NCBI GenBank assembly: GCA_937900125.1
Contig: CALCEK010000082.1
Location: forward strand, 1-15,413
Reading direction: 5' to 3'
DNA: 15,413 bases
Source: an uncultured Treponema sp.
GTDB taxonomy: Bacteria; Spirochaetota; Spirochaetia; Treponematales; Treponemataceae
A program made the translations under genes and the position numbers. Positions 1 through 6,854 of the stretch are shown in pieces. The notes under the pieces were generated by a model, which was not told the origin of the DNA, searched no databases, and saw only the letters and a program-made list of their open reading frames with translations. The number at the start of each line of letters is the position of its first letter. Positions within the stretch are counted from its first letter, which is position 1.

Positions 1-39
1 AGATCTACACTCTTTCCCTACACGACGCTCTTCCGATCT
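1..39. other. Illumina TruSeq adapter remnant (sequencing artefact)
   Basis: These 39 bases match the 3' part of the Illumina universal (P5/Read 1) adapter, including ACACTCTTTCCCTACACGAC and the end GCTCTTCCGATCT. Genomic sequence begins at base 40, where the pheT reading frame starts to make sense. This is untrimmed adapter at a contig end and carries no biological information. Confidence 0.98.
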
Positions 40-131
40 TGGGTTAGTTTTTTTTCAAAAAATTCATCACATTCGTATTTTTTTCCAACAAGTTTAAAAA
101 ATAGATTTTCATTGACTTCTATTTTAGGCAT
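40..131 (-). CDS. pheT: Phenylalanine--tRNA ligase beta subunit, N-terminal fragment (cut by contig end)
   Basis: The minus strand from ATG at 131 reads MPKIEVNENLFFKLVGKKYE and continues open for about 30 codons until the adapter. The opening MPKIEVNE.LFF.L.GKKY resembles the start of the short, archaeal-like PheT of spirochetes as I remember it. That enzyme is the beta subunit of the cytoplasmic alpha2-beta2 synthetase that charges tRNA-Phe. A Shine-Dalgarno-like GTGAGG (138-143) lies 6 nt upstream of the ATG, which supports this start. Only the first few percent of the protein is present, so no catalytic or tRNA-binding residue can be inspected. The fragment could be another protein with a similar start, but the RBS, in-frame ATG and N-terminal motif agree. 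Confidence 0.7.
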
Positions 132-156
132 GATGAACCTCACATTTGTAATAAGA

Positions 157-189
157 TAAACTTGAAAACGATGTTTCTTTTCAAGTTTA
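157..189. repeat. Perfect 12-bp inverted repeat in the pheT upstream region
   Basis: TAAACTTGAAAA (157-168) and TTTTCAAGTTTA (178-189) are exact reverse complements separated by 9 nt. On the pheT (minus) strand the hairpin would lie about 25 nt upstream of the start codon and 14 nt before the Shine-Dalgarno. It is not followed by a T-run on either strand, so a simple terminator is unlikely. It could be an operator or a 5'-UTR structure; the sequence alone does not decide. Confidence 0.6.
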
Positions 190-355
190 AGGGAATCTAT
201 TGAGAACCTTTTTTAAGTTTTAACCTGTCCCTTAATAAGTGGAATCTATTTTAACAAAAAAAACGCCTCTTGTCTATTGTCATAATCATACAATTGGTAA
301 CAACTCCAACGTGGATTTTTTCTTCGTTCAAAAATACGTGCGTTTTCTTCTATAT

Positions 356-391
356 TATACTTAGTCATATTGACTAGACTAAGTTGACTAA
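356..391 (+). promoter_or_regulatory. Candidate -10 box and repeated TGACTA operator of the Phd-VapC module
   Basis: A -10-like TATACT sits at 356-361; no convincing -35 is visible. It is followed by three copies of one heptamer-like unit: TTAGTCA (361-367, inverted), TGACTA (371-376) and TGACTAA (385-391). The first two form a 6-bp palindrome around a 3-nt spacer. Phd/YefM antitoxins repress their own operon by binding short palindromes near the promoter, so this is the natural autoregulatory site. Binding itself is inferred. Confidence 0.5.
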
Positions 392-410
392 GGAGAAAGC
401 TATATGCCAG

Positions 411-665
411 ATGAATGTGCTTGAAGCAAAGACGAATTTTTCAAAAATTATTTCTATGCTCGAAAACCATAAGAAACGCGAGGTGATTGTGGCTCGTGCA
501 GGAAATCCTGTGGTTAAAATTACGCTGATTCCCAAGCAGAGCATGGCGGACAAACTCGGTATGTTTGCGGATGACCCCAAAAAACCGATTATCACCGAAG
601 AAAACTGGGATCCGTGCGCATGGAGTGACGAAGAACTGAAAGAAGTGTGGGGGGATTTGGTATAA
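411..665 (+). CDS. Phd/YefM-family antitoxin
   Basis: This 84-aa protein starts MNVLEAKTNFSKIISMLENH, the typical Phd/YefM fold that binds DNA and sequesters a partner toxin through its C-terminus. It contains a core VIVARAGNPVVKI and an acidic, tryptophan-containing tail that fits toxin binding. It is followed one base after its stop by a VapC-type PIN toxin, the usual order for Phd-VapC pairs. The start is awkward. The strong AAGGAG (390-395) is 15 nt from ATG 411 but 8 nt from ATG 404, which is out of frame and opens a 6-codon ORF ending at 424. Losing one C of the CC at 407-408 would put ATG 404 in frame (MQMNVLEAK). A TTG at 384 is also in frame but has no ribosome site. Family confidence is high; the start is uncertain. 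Confidence 0.85.
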   Translation: MNVLEAKTNFSKIISMLENHKKREVIVARAGNPVVKITLIPKQSMADKLGMFADDPKKPIITEENWDPCAWSDEELKEVWGDLV

Positions 666-666
666 T

Positions 667-984
667 ATGGAATTTTTACTTGATACGCACATCATTATGT
701 GGATGCTTTTTTATCCTGAAAAAGTGCCACGGCGGGCTGTCGAAATCCTCTCAAATCTTGACAACAAATTTTTTTACAGCATTGCGTCAATGTGGGAAGT
801 CGCCATCAAACATCGTAAGCATCCCAAAGCAATGGAACACTCTGGAGTAGAATTTCTTCATTATTGCGAGGCAATGGGCTTTCACAAAATCGAAATTAAC
901 GACCGCCATGTTTGCGCACTCGAAACGCTTTCTCAAAAGGAAGACTCTTCTGTCCACGATGAGCCGTATGTGTTCATTGTGTGA
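667..984 (+). CDS. VapC-like PIN-domain toxin, C-terminally truncated
   Basis: This 105-aa protein opens with FLLDTHIIMW, the first PIN motif with Asp6. It carries SMWEVAIKH with the second acidic residue Glu44, as in VapC ribonucleases that cleave RNA using a cluster of four acidic residues and a metal. Family members run to about 125-130 aa and continue with H.DPFDR, a Q-rich helix and a T-x-D strand. Here the frame reads VHDEPYVFIV and stops, so the third and fourth acidic residues are missing. No other frame before 1020 supplies the lost end. It follows the Phd-type antitoxin by one base and was presumably its toxin. It is probably inactive; the antitoxin may persist as an orphan. Confidence 0.8.
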   Translation: MEFLLDTHIIMWMLFYPEKVPRRAVEILSNLDNKFFYSIASMWEVAIKHRKHPKAMEHSGVEFLHYCEAMGFHKIEINDRHVCALETLSQKEDSSVHDEPYVFIV

Positions 985-1020
985 ATATTTGCACGTGTTT
1001 TTTTCAAAGTTCGTTAAAGT

Positions 1021-3087
1021 TTACACATTAAATTGGTCAATTTGGATTCCTATTTGTTCAATAGACTGTCCAACACTTGCTGTAACTTTATCTAACTTTT
1101 CGCCCGCAGTGCTTATTTTGTTTGCTTCTGTTTTCATTGTACGCATACTTTCTTTCATTGCGGTGGTGGCGTCTTGTAGTTGGCGAACTTCGTCTTTTAT
1201 CACTTGATTCCCACTTGCCATTTCGGAAGATGCAGAGCGAACTTGCAAAGTGCTATCGTTCATATTTTGAAGTGCGCTGTTTATTTGCTTTGAGCCTTGA
1301 TTTTGCTCCTCCATTGCAGCACGTATTTGGAACACAAGTTTGTCCGTATCTTCAATTTTTTGTGAAACCGAAGAAAGTGCATTCGATGAATCTTGAGATG
1401 CTCCGACAACTTCGTTGATTGAATTTTCTATTTTTTTGAGTTGTTGACCGATTGTTTTAGATTGCGCCGTAGAAGTTTCGGAAAGTTTTCGAATCTCATC
1501 TGCAACCACAGAGAATCCTTGTCCTGCCGCACCCGCATGTGCAGCTTCGATTGCGGCATTCATTGCCAAAAGATTTGTTTGACTTGCTATGCTTGCAATT
1601 GCTTTGTTTGCATCGCCTAGCATTTTTGATTGTTCTTCAATTTCTTTTAATTTTTCATTAACAGAAAACTGTTTTTCCACACCTGTTTGGGTATCGCTTT
1701 GTAAATCCCTAAAAGAAGCCGCCATTTGTTCAACAGAATTGTTTACAGATTGAATATTGCCTATCATTTCTTCTACAGCGTTTGAAGCCTGAGAAACACC
1801 ATCAACTTGGTCTTCAATCATTTTGTTTAAATCATCAATGTGATTTGAAATTTTGTTTACGGCATCCGCAGTTTGTTCTACGCTATGACCTTGTGTGTCA
1901 ATTTGCTGATGGATATTTTCAATCATTCCAAGAATGTCCGTAATTGCCAACGAGGTATTTTCGGTGATTGTACTCATATCCGCGCCTTCTGTTTGCAGAT
2001 TTGTTTTTGATTTTTTTATTTGAGAAATGATTCCCTGCAATTTTTCGGCAAAAGTATTGAATCCCGTTACAACGCCCCCAATTTCATCATTTGTGGTGTG
2101 TGAAATTCGTTTTGTAAGGTCAGCTTCGCCACTAGAAATTTCAGAAAAGGATTTTTTTACTCTATCGAGCGGTCTTAAAATCGTGTGAATCAGAATCATT
2201 GAAACGGCACTCAAAACAATGGACAAAACTACAATCGCTATAATAATTGCCAAAACAACAGTGTGGGTAGTTTTTTCTATTACATCATTGCTTTTTGCGA
2301 TAAAAATCATTCCCGTTATTTTTCCAGATTCATTTTGAAGCGGCAAATATCGGCATCGGTACGCTTGTCCTGCAATATTATTTATTCCTTTGTAAATGAC
2401 ACCCGCATTTAGGACATTTGATAAAATTTCATTATTTTCAAGGCTTGTTCCTGAAAGACTGTTCCCTTGAGAATCTAAAAGTGTTGTTGCCACGCGGACG
2501 TTATTTTCAAAAACAGTACATTCTACAGCGTAACTGTCATGAATCACGTTTACAAGATTTCCTAATGCAAGGTCGTAACCCGTAACAACGCAGCCAACAA
2601 TTCTACCCATTTTGTTAATTGGAGAAGCGGCAAGCATTGCGTACCGAATTCCGTTTGCGGATTCGTATGACACGGCTTTTTCGCCAGTTAACGCTTTTTG
2701 TACACATTCCATTGCGTGAAGGTCTGTTCCGTAATAAAGTCCGCTTGAACCTGTTAGAACTTTGCCTGTTTTGTCTGTAATAAAGAAAATGTCTACGCCC
2801 ATACGTTTTTGTTCGCCTGTAACAAGGCTTTGGACTTTTGTAAAATCGCCAGTTGCAACTACGTCAACTAATTCTTTGCGCCCTGCAAGAGAACTTCCTG
2901 CAAATTGCAAAACATTTAATCGGTCTTTTGTTGTGATGCTTACACCTTCTGCGGTTGTGTCGAGTGTTTCGTTAATTGTATCTGTAAAACTTTTTGTAAA
3001 CAATAATATAGAAAGAATTCCTATAGTAGCGGCTGTAAAAACTGTGGATATTACAATCAACAATCCGAGCTTTTTGGATATTTTCAT
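1021..3087 (-). CDS. Methyl-accepting chemotaxis protein with periplasmic Cache-type sensor
   Basis: This is a 688-aa membrane receptor that would control the CheA kinase in response to a ligand. In order: a transmembrane helix at about residues 8-30; a periplasmic sensor at about 31-275 with a Cache-like core (FFITDKTGKVLTGSSG, AASPI, GCVVTGYDL); a second helix at about 276-303; a HAMP linker at about 304-356 (LRPLDRVKKSFSEISSGEADL); and a long coiled-coil signalling domain. The conserved hairpin tip lies at about 497-533 (IASQTNLLAMNAAIEAAHAG, then QGFSVVADEIRKLSE). There is no C-terminal NWETF-type methylation-enzyme tether. AAGGAG (3093-3098) precedes ATG 3087, and a consensus promoter lies upstream. 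The ligand cannot be deduced. It stands alone, with no che genes beside it. Confidence 0.97.
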   Translation of the reverse strand: MKISKKLGLLIVISTVFTAATIGILSILLFTKSFTDTINETLDTTAEGVSITTKDRLNVLQFAGSSLAGRKELVDVVATGDFTKVQSLVTGEQKRMGVDIFFITDKTGKVLTGSSGLYYGTDLHAMECVQKALTGEKAVSYESANGIRYAMLAASPINKMGRIVGCVVTGYDLALGNLVNVIHDSYAVECTVFENNVRVATTLLDSQGNSLSGTSLENNEILSNVLNAGVIYKGINNIAGQAYRCRYLPLQNESGKITGMIFIAKSNDVIEKTTHTVVLAIIIAIVVLSIVLSAVSMILIHTILRPLDRVKKSFSEISSGEADLTKRISHTTNDEIGGVVTGFNTFAEKLQGIISQIKKSKTNLQTEGADMSTITENTSLAITDILGMIENIHQQIDTQGHSVEQTADAVNKISNHIDDLNKMIEDQVDGVSQASNAVEEMIGNIQSVNNSVEQMAASFRDLQSDTQTGVEKQFSVNEKLKEIEEQSKMLGDANKAIASIASQTNLLAMNAAIEAAHAGAAGQGFSVVADEIRKLSETSTAQSKTIGQQLKKIENSINEVVGASQDSSNALSSVSQKIEDTDKLVFQIRAAMEEQNQGSKQINSALQNMNDSTLQVRSASSEMASGNQVIKDEVRQLQDATTAMKESMRTMKTEANKISTAGEKLDKVTASVGQSIEQIGIQIDQFNV

Positions 3088-3098
3088 AAATACTCCTT

Positions 3099-3121
3099 AA
3101 GGAAATTTAAATGATTTCCTT
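3099..3121 (-). promoter_or_regulatory. 5'-UTR hairpin directly upstream of the chemotaxis receptor RBS
   Basis: AAGGAAAT (3099-3106) and ATTTCCTT (3114-3121) are perfect complements around a 7-nt loop. On the minus-strand transcript the hairpin ends one base before the Shine-Dalgarno AAGGAG (3093-3098). Its 3' arm is ATTTCCTT, which could pair alternatively with the AAGGAG itself. It may tune translation or protect the mRNA; this is inference from position. Confidence 0.5.
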
Positions 3122-3171
3122 GAATATTAGCCCTTATAGGTTTTTTTATCTATAAAAGTTGATATAAATCA

Positions 3172-3200
3172 ATTATACAATGGGTTTTTTGTGCTGTCAA
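3172..3200 (-). promoter_or_regulatory. Sigma-70 promoter of the chemotaxis receptor gene
   Basis: On the minus strand TTGACA (3195-3200) and TATAAT (3172-3177) are separated by exactly 17 nt, both perfect consensus. The transcript would start near 3165 and carry a leader of about 78 nt that includes the hairpin at 3099-3121. A housekeeping promoter is notable, since motility genes often use alternative sigma factors. Confidence 0.85.
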
Positions 3201-3232
3201 ATAATTTTTTGACTGAGTGTTGCTCTGTTCTT

Positions 3233-3251
3233 TTCGACTATGCTCAACGAA
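3233..3251. repeat. Possible dispersed TTCGACTnnGCTCAACGAA element
   Basis: The 19-mer TTCGACTATGCTCAACGAA has complementary ends (TTCG/CGAA). It resembles the TTCGACT-x-x-GCTCA class of short intergenic repeats I recall from many bacterial genomes. It lies between the kinase stop and the chemotaxis promoter. Only one copy is seen here, so the repeat status cannot be shown from this window. Confidence 0.3.
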
Positions 3252-3278
3252 CGGCTTATGGAAAAATTGTGGGCATCT

Positions 3279-4181
3279 CTAGAAAGATTCCCTTATGTTT
3301 TTAAACTCTGATTTTGATAATGTGGAACCTTTTACACCTACTATTGCCGCTGACACCTTGTTTGCCCGAAGAACAGCGTCTTTTAGGGGCATTTTTTGTT
3401 TTAACCCTGCAATAATACTGCCAAAATGTGCATCGCCTGCGCCTATTGTGTCCTTTACAACTGTTTTAAAGGCGGGTACAGATTCAAAATCATTTGGAGA
3501 AGAAAAATAAAATGCGCCTTTGCTACCTAATGTTATAACAAGTGGCGCGGAGTTTTTTTTGTATAGGGCAAAAGCGGCATCTTTTACTGATGTGGTTTTT
3601 GTAAAAGAAAGGGCTTCTGTTTCATTTAGATGTAAAAATGGGTGCAATAAAAAAATTCGTTCCAAGAGATTTTTGTCTAGGGTACAGATTCTAGGACCAG
3701 GAGCAAAGTATATGGTTTTATCGCATTTTTCAAGAAAAGAAATTTCTTCCGGGGCAGTTTTTTCTTCTAATTCTAGACCGCAAATAAAAATACTATCGAC
3801 CGTTTGTAAGTCAAATGAAGAAAAATTGTTTTTGTCAAAAAGATACTCGGCTCCGTGTTCACACAAAAATGAGCGTTCACCAGAATCGTCTACAAGGCAA
3901 TAACAGCAACCATTTGGAACATTTGCGTTGTAATAAAAAATAGGAATCCCTTGTTTTTGTAATTCGTTGCGCACAAAATCCCCGTAAATTCCAGTTCCAA
4001 CTGGGGAACAAAGGGTACAGGGAATTTTAAAGTGTCGCAAAATGGAAGAAACATTGTAAGCGCATCCGCCTAAGCGCAATTCTTGATGGAAAATTTCAAC
4101 ATCTTCTCCGCGAGTGGGCAAATGCGGAACTTGTACAATTACGTCTGCGCAAGTTGAACCTATAACTAACGTCTGTTTCAT
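3279..4181 (-). CDS. PfkB-family carbohydrate kinase
   Basis: This 300-aa cytosolic kinase would phosphorylate a sugar or nucleoside with ATP. Both PfkB signatures are visible: the N-terminal glycine motif LRLGGCAYNVSSIL (about 36-48) and the C-terminal KDTIGAGDAHFGSIIAGL (243-260), with the anion-hole GAGD and catalytic Asp250. The central APGPR and LNETEA stretches are also usual for the family. The length is normal. The substrate cannot be assigned: ribokinase, fructokinase and nucleoside kinases share these motifs. Its ATG overlaps the TGA of the upstream lipoprotein gene by 4 nt (ATGA), so the two are probably translationally coupled. Three copies of the GGGTACAG/CTGTACCC octamer lie inside it. 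Confidence 0.93.
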   Translation of the reverse strand: MKQTLVIGSTCADVIVQVPHLPTRGEDVEIFHQELRLGGCAYNVSSILRHFKIPCTLCSPVGTGIYGDFVRNELQKQGIPIFYYNANVPNGCCYCLVDDSGERSFLCEHGAEYLFDKNNFSSFDLQTVDSIFICGLELEEKTAPEEISFLEKCDKTIYFAPGPRICTLDKNLLERIFLLHPFLHLNETEALSFTKTTSVKDAAFALYKKNSAPLVITLGSKGAFYFSSPNDFESVPAFKTVVKDTIGAGDAHFGSIIAGLKQKMPLKDAVLRANKVSAAIVGVKGSTLSKSEFKNIRESF

Positions 4182-4822
4182 TCTTCTACAACCGCTGTTC
4201 CAGGAAACAACATAATGCTATCGCGTAATTGAGAAAATGCTTGTGAAACTAACAAAAGGTTTTCTTTGTCAGATTCGGAAGCATAGTCTGGAATGTTTGT
4301 CAAAGTTGCAAAATAATAGGTACTCTTTCCAACTGTACCCAAAAACTCAACAGATGGGTACAGATTCTCCATCAAGGCATTAAGACCCTCATATTCAAGA
4401 AATTCCGTACTCCTAAAAATTGAGCAAACATAAATACCGCTTCCAACCGCTTGCAAATAATTGTCAAGGGCTTCACTTTGTTCCATTTGTTCGTTGATTG
4501 TTTTGAGGATTTCCATTTTATCTGGCGGAAAATACACAATGTCATAAGAATAGGAAGAAAGATTCCACGCTCGCAAGGGAATTTGTTCTATGGCAAATTC
4601 TGCGGGAAACACAAAAGCAAATCCATTTTCTTTATCAATGTGAATATTTGAATCTTTTAGCGACACTTTTTTGCCTATTATAGAAGTCATTTTAGATTCG
4701 TTGAATTGTTTGTTGTAAAAAAATCCAGCTTCTGTCTTTTGATTTTTAGCGCAACTTACAAACAAACAAAAAATCGCAAAACAAATGACCGTTCGTAAAA
4801 AATGTCTTTTTAAAATCCTCAT
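4178..4822 (-). CDS. Putative lipoprotein of unknown function
   Basis: The 214-aa product starts MRILKRHFLRTVICFAIFCL and reaches FVSC with Cys24, a basic N-region, hydrophobic core and lipobox of the relaxed spirochete type. I therefore chose ATG 4822 over the in-frame ATG at 4894, which would put the signal peptide in mid-protein. The exported part has no motif I recognise. It is mixed alpha/beta with aromatic stretches such as YSYDIVYFPPDKMEIL and VGKSTYYFATLTNIPDY. It is cotranscribed with the PfkB kinase, whose start codon overlaps its stop. No Shine-Dalgarno precedes the ATG, but a -35/-10 pair ends 7 nt upstream, which predicts a leaderless mRNA. An envelope location is inferred; the function is unknown. 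Confidence 0.82.
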   Translation of the reverse strand: MRILKRHFLRTVICFAIFCLFVSCAKNQKTEAGFFYNKQFNESKMTSIIGKKVSLKDSNIHIDKENGFAFVFPAEFAIEQIPLRAWNLSSYSYDIVYFPPDKMEILKTINEQMEQSEALDNYLQAVGSGIYVCSIFRSTEFLEYEGLNALMENLYPSVEFLGTVGKSTYYFATLTNIPDYASESDKENLLLVSQAFSQLRDSIMLFPGTAVVEE

Positions 4823-4829
4823 AATATAG

Positions 4830-4858
4830 AAGATAATTCGGCATTTTTTATTTGTCAA
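4830..4858 (-). promoter_or_regulatory. Promoter of the lipoprotein-kinase operon
   Basis: On the minus strand TTGACA (4853-4858) and TATCTT (4830-4835) are 17 nt apart. The -10 box ends 7 nt before the ATG at 4822, so the transcript should begin at or beside the start codon. The box TATCTT matches consensus at four of six positions. Confidence 0.65.
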
Positions 4859-4878
4859 GCATTGGATTTTTATGGACT

Positions 4879-4907
4879 TTGCTAATAAAGCCATTATTTG
4901 CTATACT
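4879..4907 (+). promoter_or_regulatory. Promoter of the ZIP transporter operon
   Basis: TTGCTA (4879-4884) and TATACT (4902-4907) have a 17-nt spacer. The -10 box ends 6 nt before ATG 4914, again predicting a leaderless transcript. It diverges from the lipoprotein promoter; the facing -35 boxes are about 20 nt apart. Confidence 0.65.
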
Positions 4908-4913
4908 TTGTGT

Positions 4914-5690
4914 ATGAACGTTTTTTATGGTTTGATGATTCCGTTTTTGGGAACAACGCTTGGGGCGGCTTGCGTGTTTTTTTTGCAAAAGGAATTAAAT
5001 AAGCGTGTGCAGAAACTACTTTTGGGCTTTGCTTCGGGCGTAATGGTTGCGGCAAGCGTTTGGTCATTGATTATTCCTTCTATTGAACAATCCGAAGCTA
5101 TGGGGAAACTTGCATTTGCTCCTGCGGCCGTTGGCATTTTTTTGGGAATGGCTTTTCTGTTTTGCCTTGACATAATTATTCCTCACTTACATATAAATGC
5201 AACTGAGCCAGAAGGACCTCACGTTCAGCTAAAGAAAACTACAATGCTTTGTCTTGCGGTAACGCTCCACAATATTCCAGAGGGAATGGCAGTCGGCGTT
5301 GTTTTTGCGGGTATGCTTGCTGGAACTTCGGGTATTTCTTTGGCGGGAGCTTTTGCACTTTCTTTGGGGATTGCGATTCAGAATTTTCCAGAAGGAGCAA
5401 TAATTTCTATGCCGCTTGCGGGAGAAGGAAACGGAAAGCCAAAGTCGTTTTTGTTTGGAATGCTTTCGGGAATTGTTGAGCCGATTGCAGCACTTCTTAC
5501 GATTTTGCTTACAAGTTGGATTGTTCCGTTTTTGCCGTATTTGCTTTCTTTTGCGGCAGGAGCAATGCTTTACGTTGTTGTTGAAGAATTGATTCCTGAA
5601 GCAAGCGAAGGCGAACATTCAAACCTTGGAACAATAGGTTTTGCCTTTGGTTTTATTTTGATGATGATTTTGGACGTTGCGTTGGGGTAG
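4914..5690 (+). CDS. ZIP-family divalent metal transporter (ZupT/GufA-like)
   Basis: This 258-aa inner-membrane protein has about eight hydrophobic segments and would import zinc or a related divalent metal. The paired metal-site motifs are present: LHNIPEGMAVGV (118-129; His119, Asn120, Glu123) in the fourth helix and IQNFPEGAIISMPL (155-168; Asn157, Glu160) in the fifth. A short loop before the fourth helix holds HLHINATEPEGPH. I chose ATG 4914 (MNVFYGLMIPFLGTTLGAA) over the in-frame ATG 4872 because the family usually begins here and the longer form adds a non-homologous polar stretch covering the promoter. It is the first gene of an operon with the FtsH-like ATPase (7-nt gap). The exact metal is not readable. 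Confidence 0.92.
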   Translation: MNVFYGLMIPFLGTTLGAACVFFLQKELNKRVQKLLLGFASGVMVAASVWSLIIPSIEQSEAMGKLAFAPAAVGIFLGMAFLFCLDIIIPHLHINATEPEGPHVQLKKTTMLCLAVTLHNIPEGMAVGVVFAGMLAGTSGISLAGAFALSLGIAIQNFPEGAIISMPLAGEGNGKPKSFLFGMLSGIVEPIAALLTILLTSWIVPFLPYLLSFAAGAMLYVVVEELIPEASEGEHSNLGTIGFAFGFILMMILDVALG

Positions 5691-5697
5691 AAAAAAA

Positions 5698-6843
5698 ATG
5701 AAAGTAAAAAGACAAATTCTTACTTGTACAATTATTGCATTGGCTCTTTTGGGTACAGTTTTTATTTTGTTTGGTGACAGAATTTTTAAGCTGTCACAAA
5801 ATGAAGAATTGTTTAGCAGTTTTTATGCGCAAGTTCAAAATGGAACATTAGAATCGGTTGTTATAGATGGGGACAGATTGATTTATACAAAAAAGGGTAC
5901 AGATGGCACTTTTGTAACCCAAAATCCCGATTCCGCAGAATTAAAAAAAGAACTTTTACTAAATGACGTAAAGGTTACAGTTAAAAAAGACGGGGAACAG
6001 ATTTTTTCCATTGTTATGGATATTATTTTTTATGTTATATTTTTTGGAATCATCTTTGTAGTTTTTAAAAAATTCATTTCGCCGAATACGTTCAAAGTTG
6101 TAAAAAAGACGGGCAAAACTTTTAACGACATTGTTGGCTTTGAAAGTTTAAAAAAAGATATGTTTCAAATTATGGACATAATGCAGCATCCTAAAGAATA
6201 TATGGCGCGTGGAGTTAGAATGCCAAAAGGAATTCTTTTAGAAGGGGCACCTGGTAACGGCAAAACTCTTTTTGCAAAGGCACTTGCAGGGGAAGCTCGG
6301 GTTAATTTTATTCCCGCAAAAGCCACCGATTTTGAAAGTATGTTTATGGCAATTGGTCCTTTAAAAGTAAAATTGCTTTTTAAAAAAGCTAGACGTTGTG
6401 CGCCTTGCATTGTATTTATTGATGAATTTGACGGAATTGGAACGCGCAGAAATTATTCAGGAAGCGCAATCGAAACGGAAAACACCAGAATTGTTACGGC
6501 TCTTTTAAATGAGCTTGATGGTTTTGAAGCAACGGAGGGAGTTCTTGTTATTGCCGCTACAAATAGTATTTCTGCATTAGACGAAGCCCTTATTCGTCCT
6601 GGACGCTTTGATTCCCGCGTATCTGTACCCTTCCCAAATGAAAGTGAGAGGGTACAGTTGGTCAAAATGTATACTCAAAATAAGGTTACAGATTCTAACT
6701 GTACCCCTGAATTGTTGGCAAAACGATTTAAAGGATTTTCTTGTGCAAAAATAGAATCAACCTTAAATAGAGCAGCCCTTATTAGTGCGCAAAAAAATGA
6801 AAAATCCATTTCAATACAAGATATTGAAGAAGCAGAACGATAG
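5698..6843 (+). CDS. FtsH-like membrane AAA ATPase lacking the protease domain
   Basis: The 381-aa protein has the FtsH layout up to the end of the AAA module: a transmembrane helix (about 8-25), an extracytoplasmic FtsH_ext-like domain (about 31-102), a second helix (about 104-124), then the ATPase. Walker A is GAPGNGKT (183-190), Walker B IVFIDEFD (238-245), sensor ATN (287-289) and arginine fingers RPGRFD (Arg300, Arg303). It stops after the lid, where FtsH continues for about 200 residues with the HEXXH zinc protease, so no proteolytic centre exists. The pore loop reads MFMAIG where FtsH has FVG. I chose ATG 5698; a TTG at 5677 is in frame but overlaps the previous gene. It may act as an unfoldase or membrane chaperone. 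Partner proteins may be the adjacent gene products. Confidence 0.9.
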   Translation: MKVKRQILTCTIIALALLGTVFILFGDRIFKLSQNEELFSSFYAQVQNGTLESVVIDGDRLIYTKKGTDGTFVTQNPDSAELKKELLLNDVKVTVKKDGEQIFSIVMDIIFYVIFFGIIFVVFKKFISPNTFKVVKKTGKTFNDIVGFESLKKDMFQIMDIMQHPKEYMARGVRMPKGILLEGAPGNGKTLFAKALAGEARVNFIPAKATDFESMFMAIGPLKVKLLFKKARRCAPCIVFIDEFDGIGTRRNYSGSAIETENTRIVTALLNELDGFEATEGVLVIAATNSISALDEALIRPGRFDSRVSVPFPNESERVQLVKMYTQNKVTDSNCTPELLAKRFKGFSCAKIESTLNRAALISAQKNEKSISIQDIEEAER

Positions 6844-6854
6844 AGGAGGTCTTT

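Noticed and set aside
441..695. Minus-strand open frame opposite the antitoxin
   Set aside because: It has no ribosome site or recognisable motif and lies wholly over a clear Phd-type antitoxin, so it is a shadow frame.
908..1207. Plus-strand frame running from the VapC end into the chemotaxis gene, as a possible missing VapC C-terminus
   Set aside because: It contains SRM but no DPFDR or T-x-D motif, and most of it is antisense to the chemotaxis receptor, so it does not restore the toxin.
5229..5618. Cys/Arg-rich minus-strand frame of 129 codons opposite the metal transporter
   Set aside because: Composition and frame are what the antisense of a membrane-protein gene gives; no start site or motif supports it.
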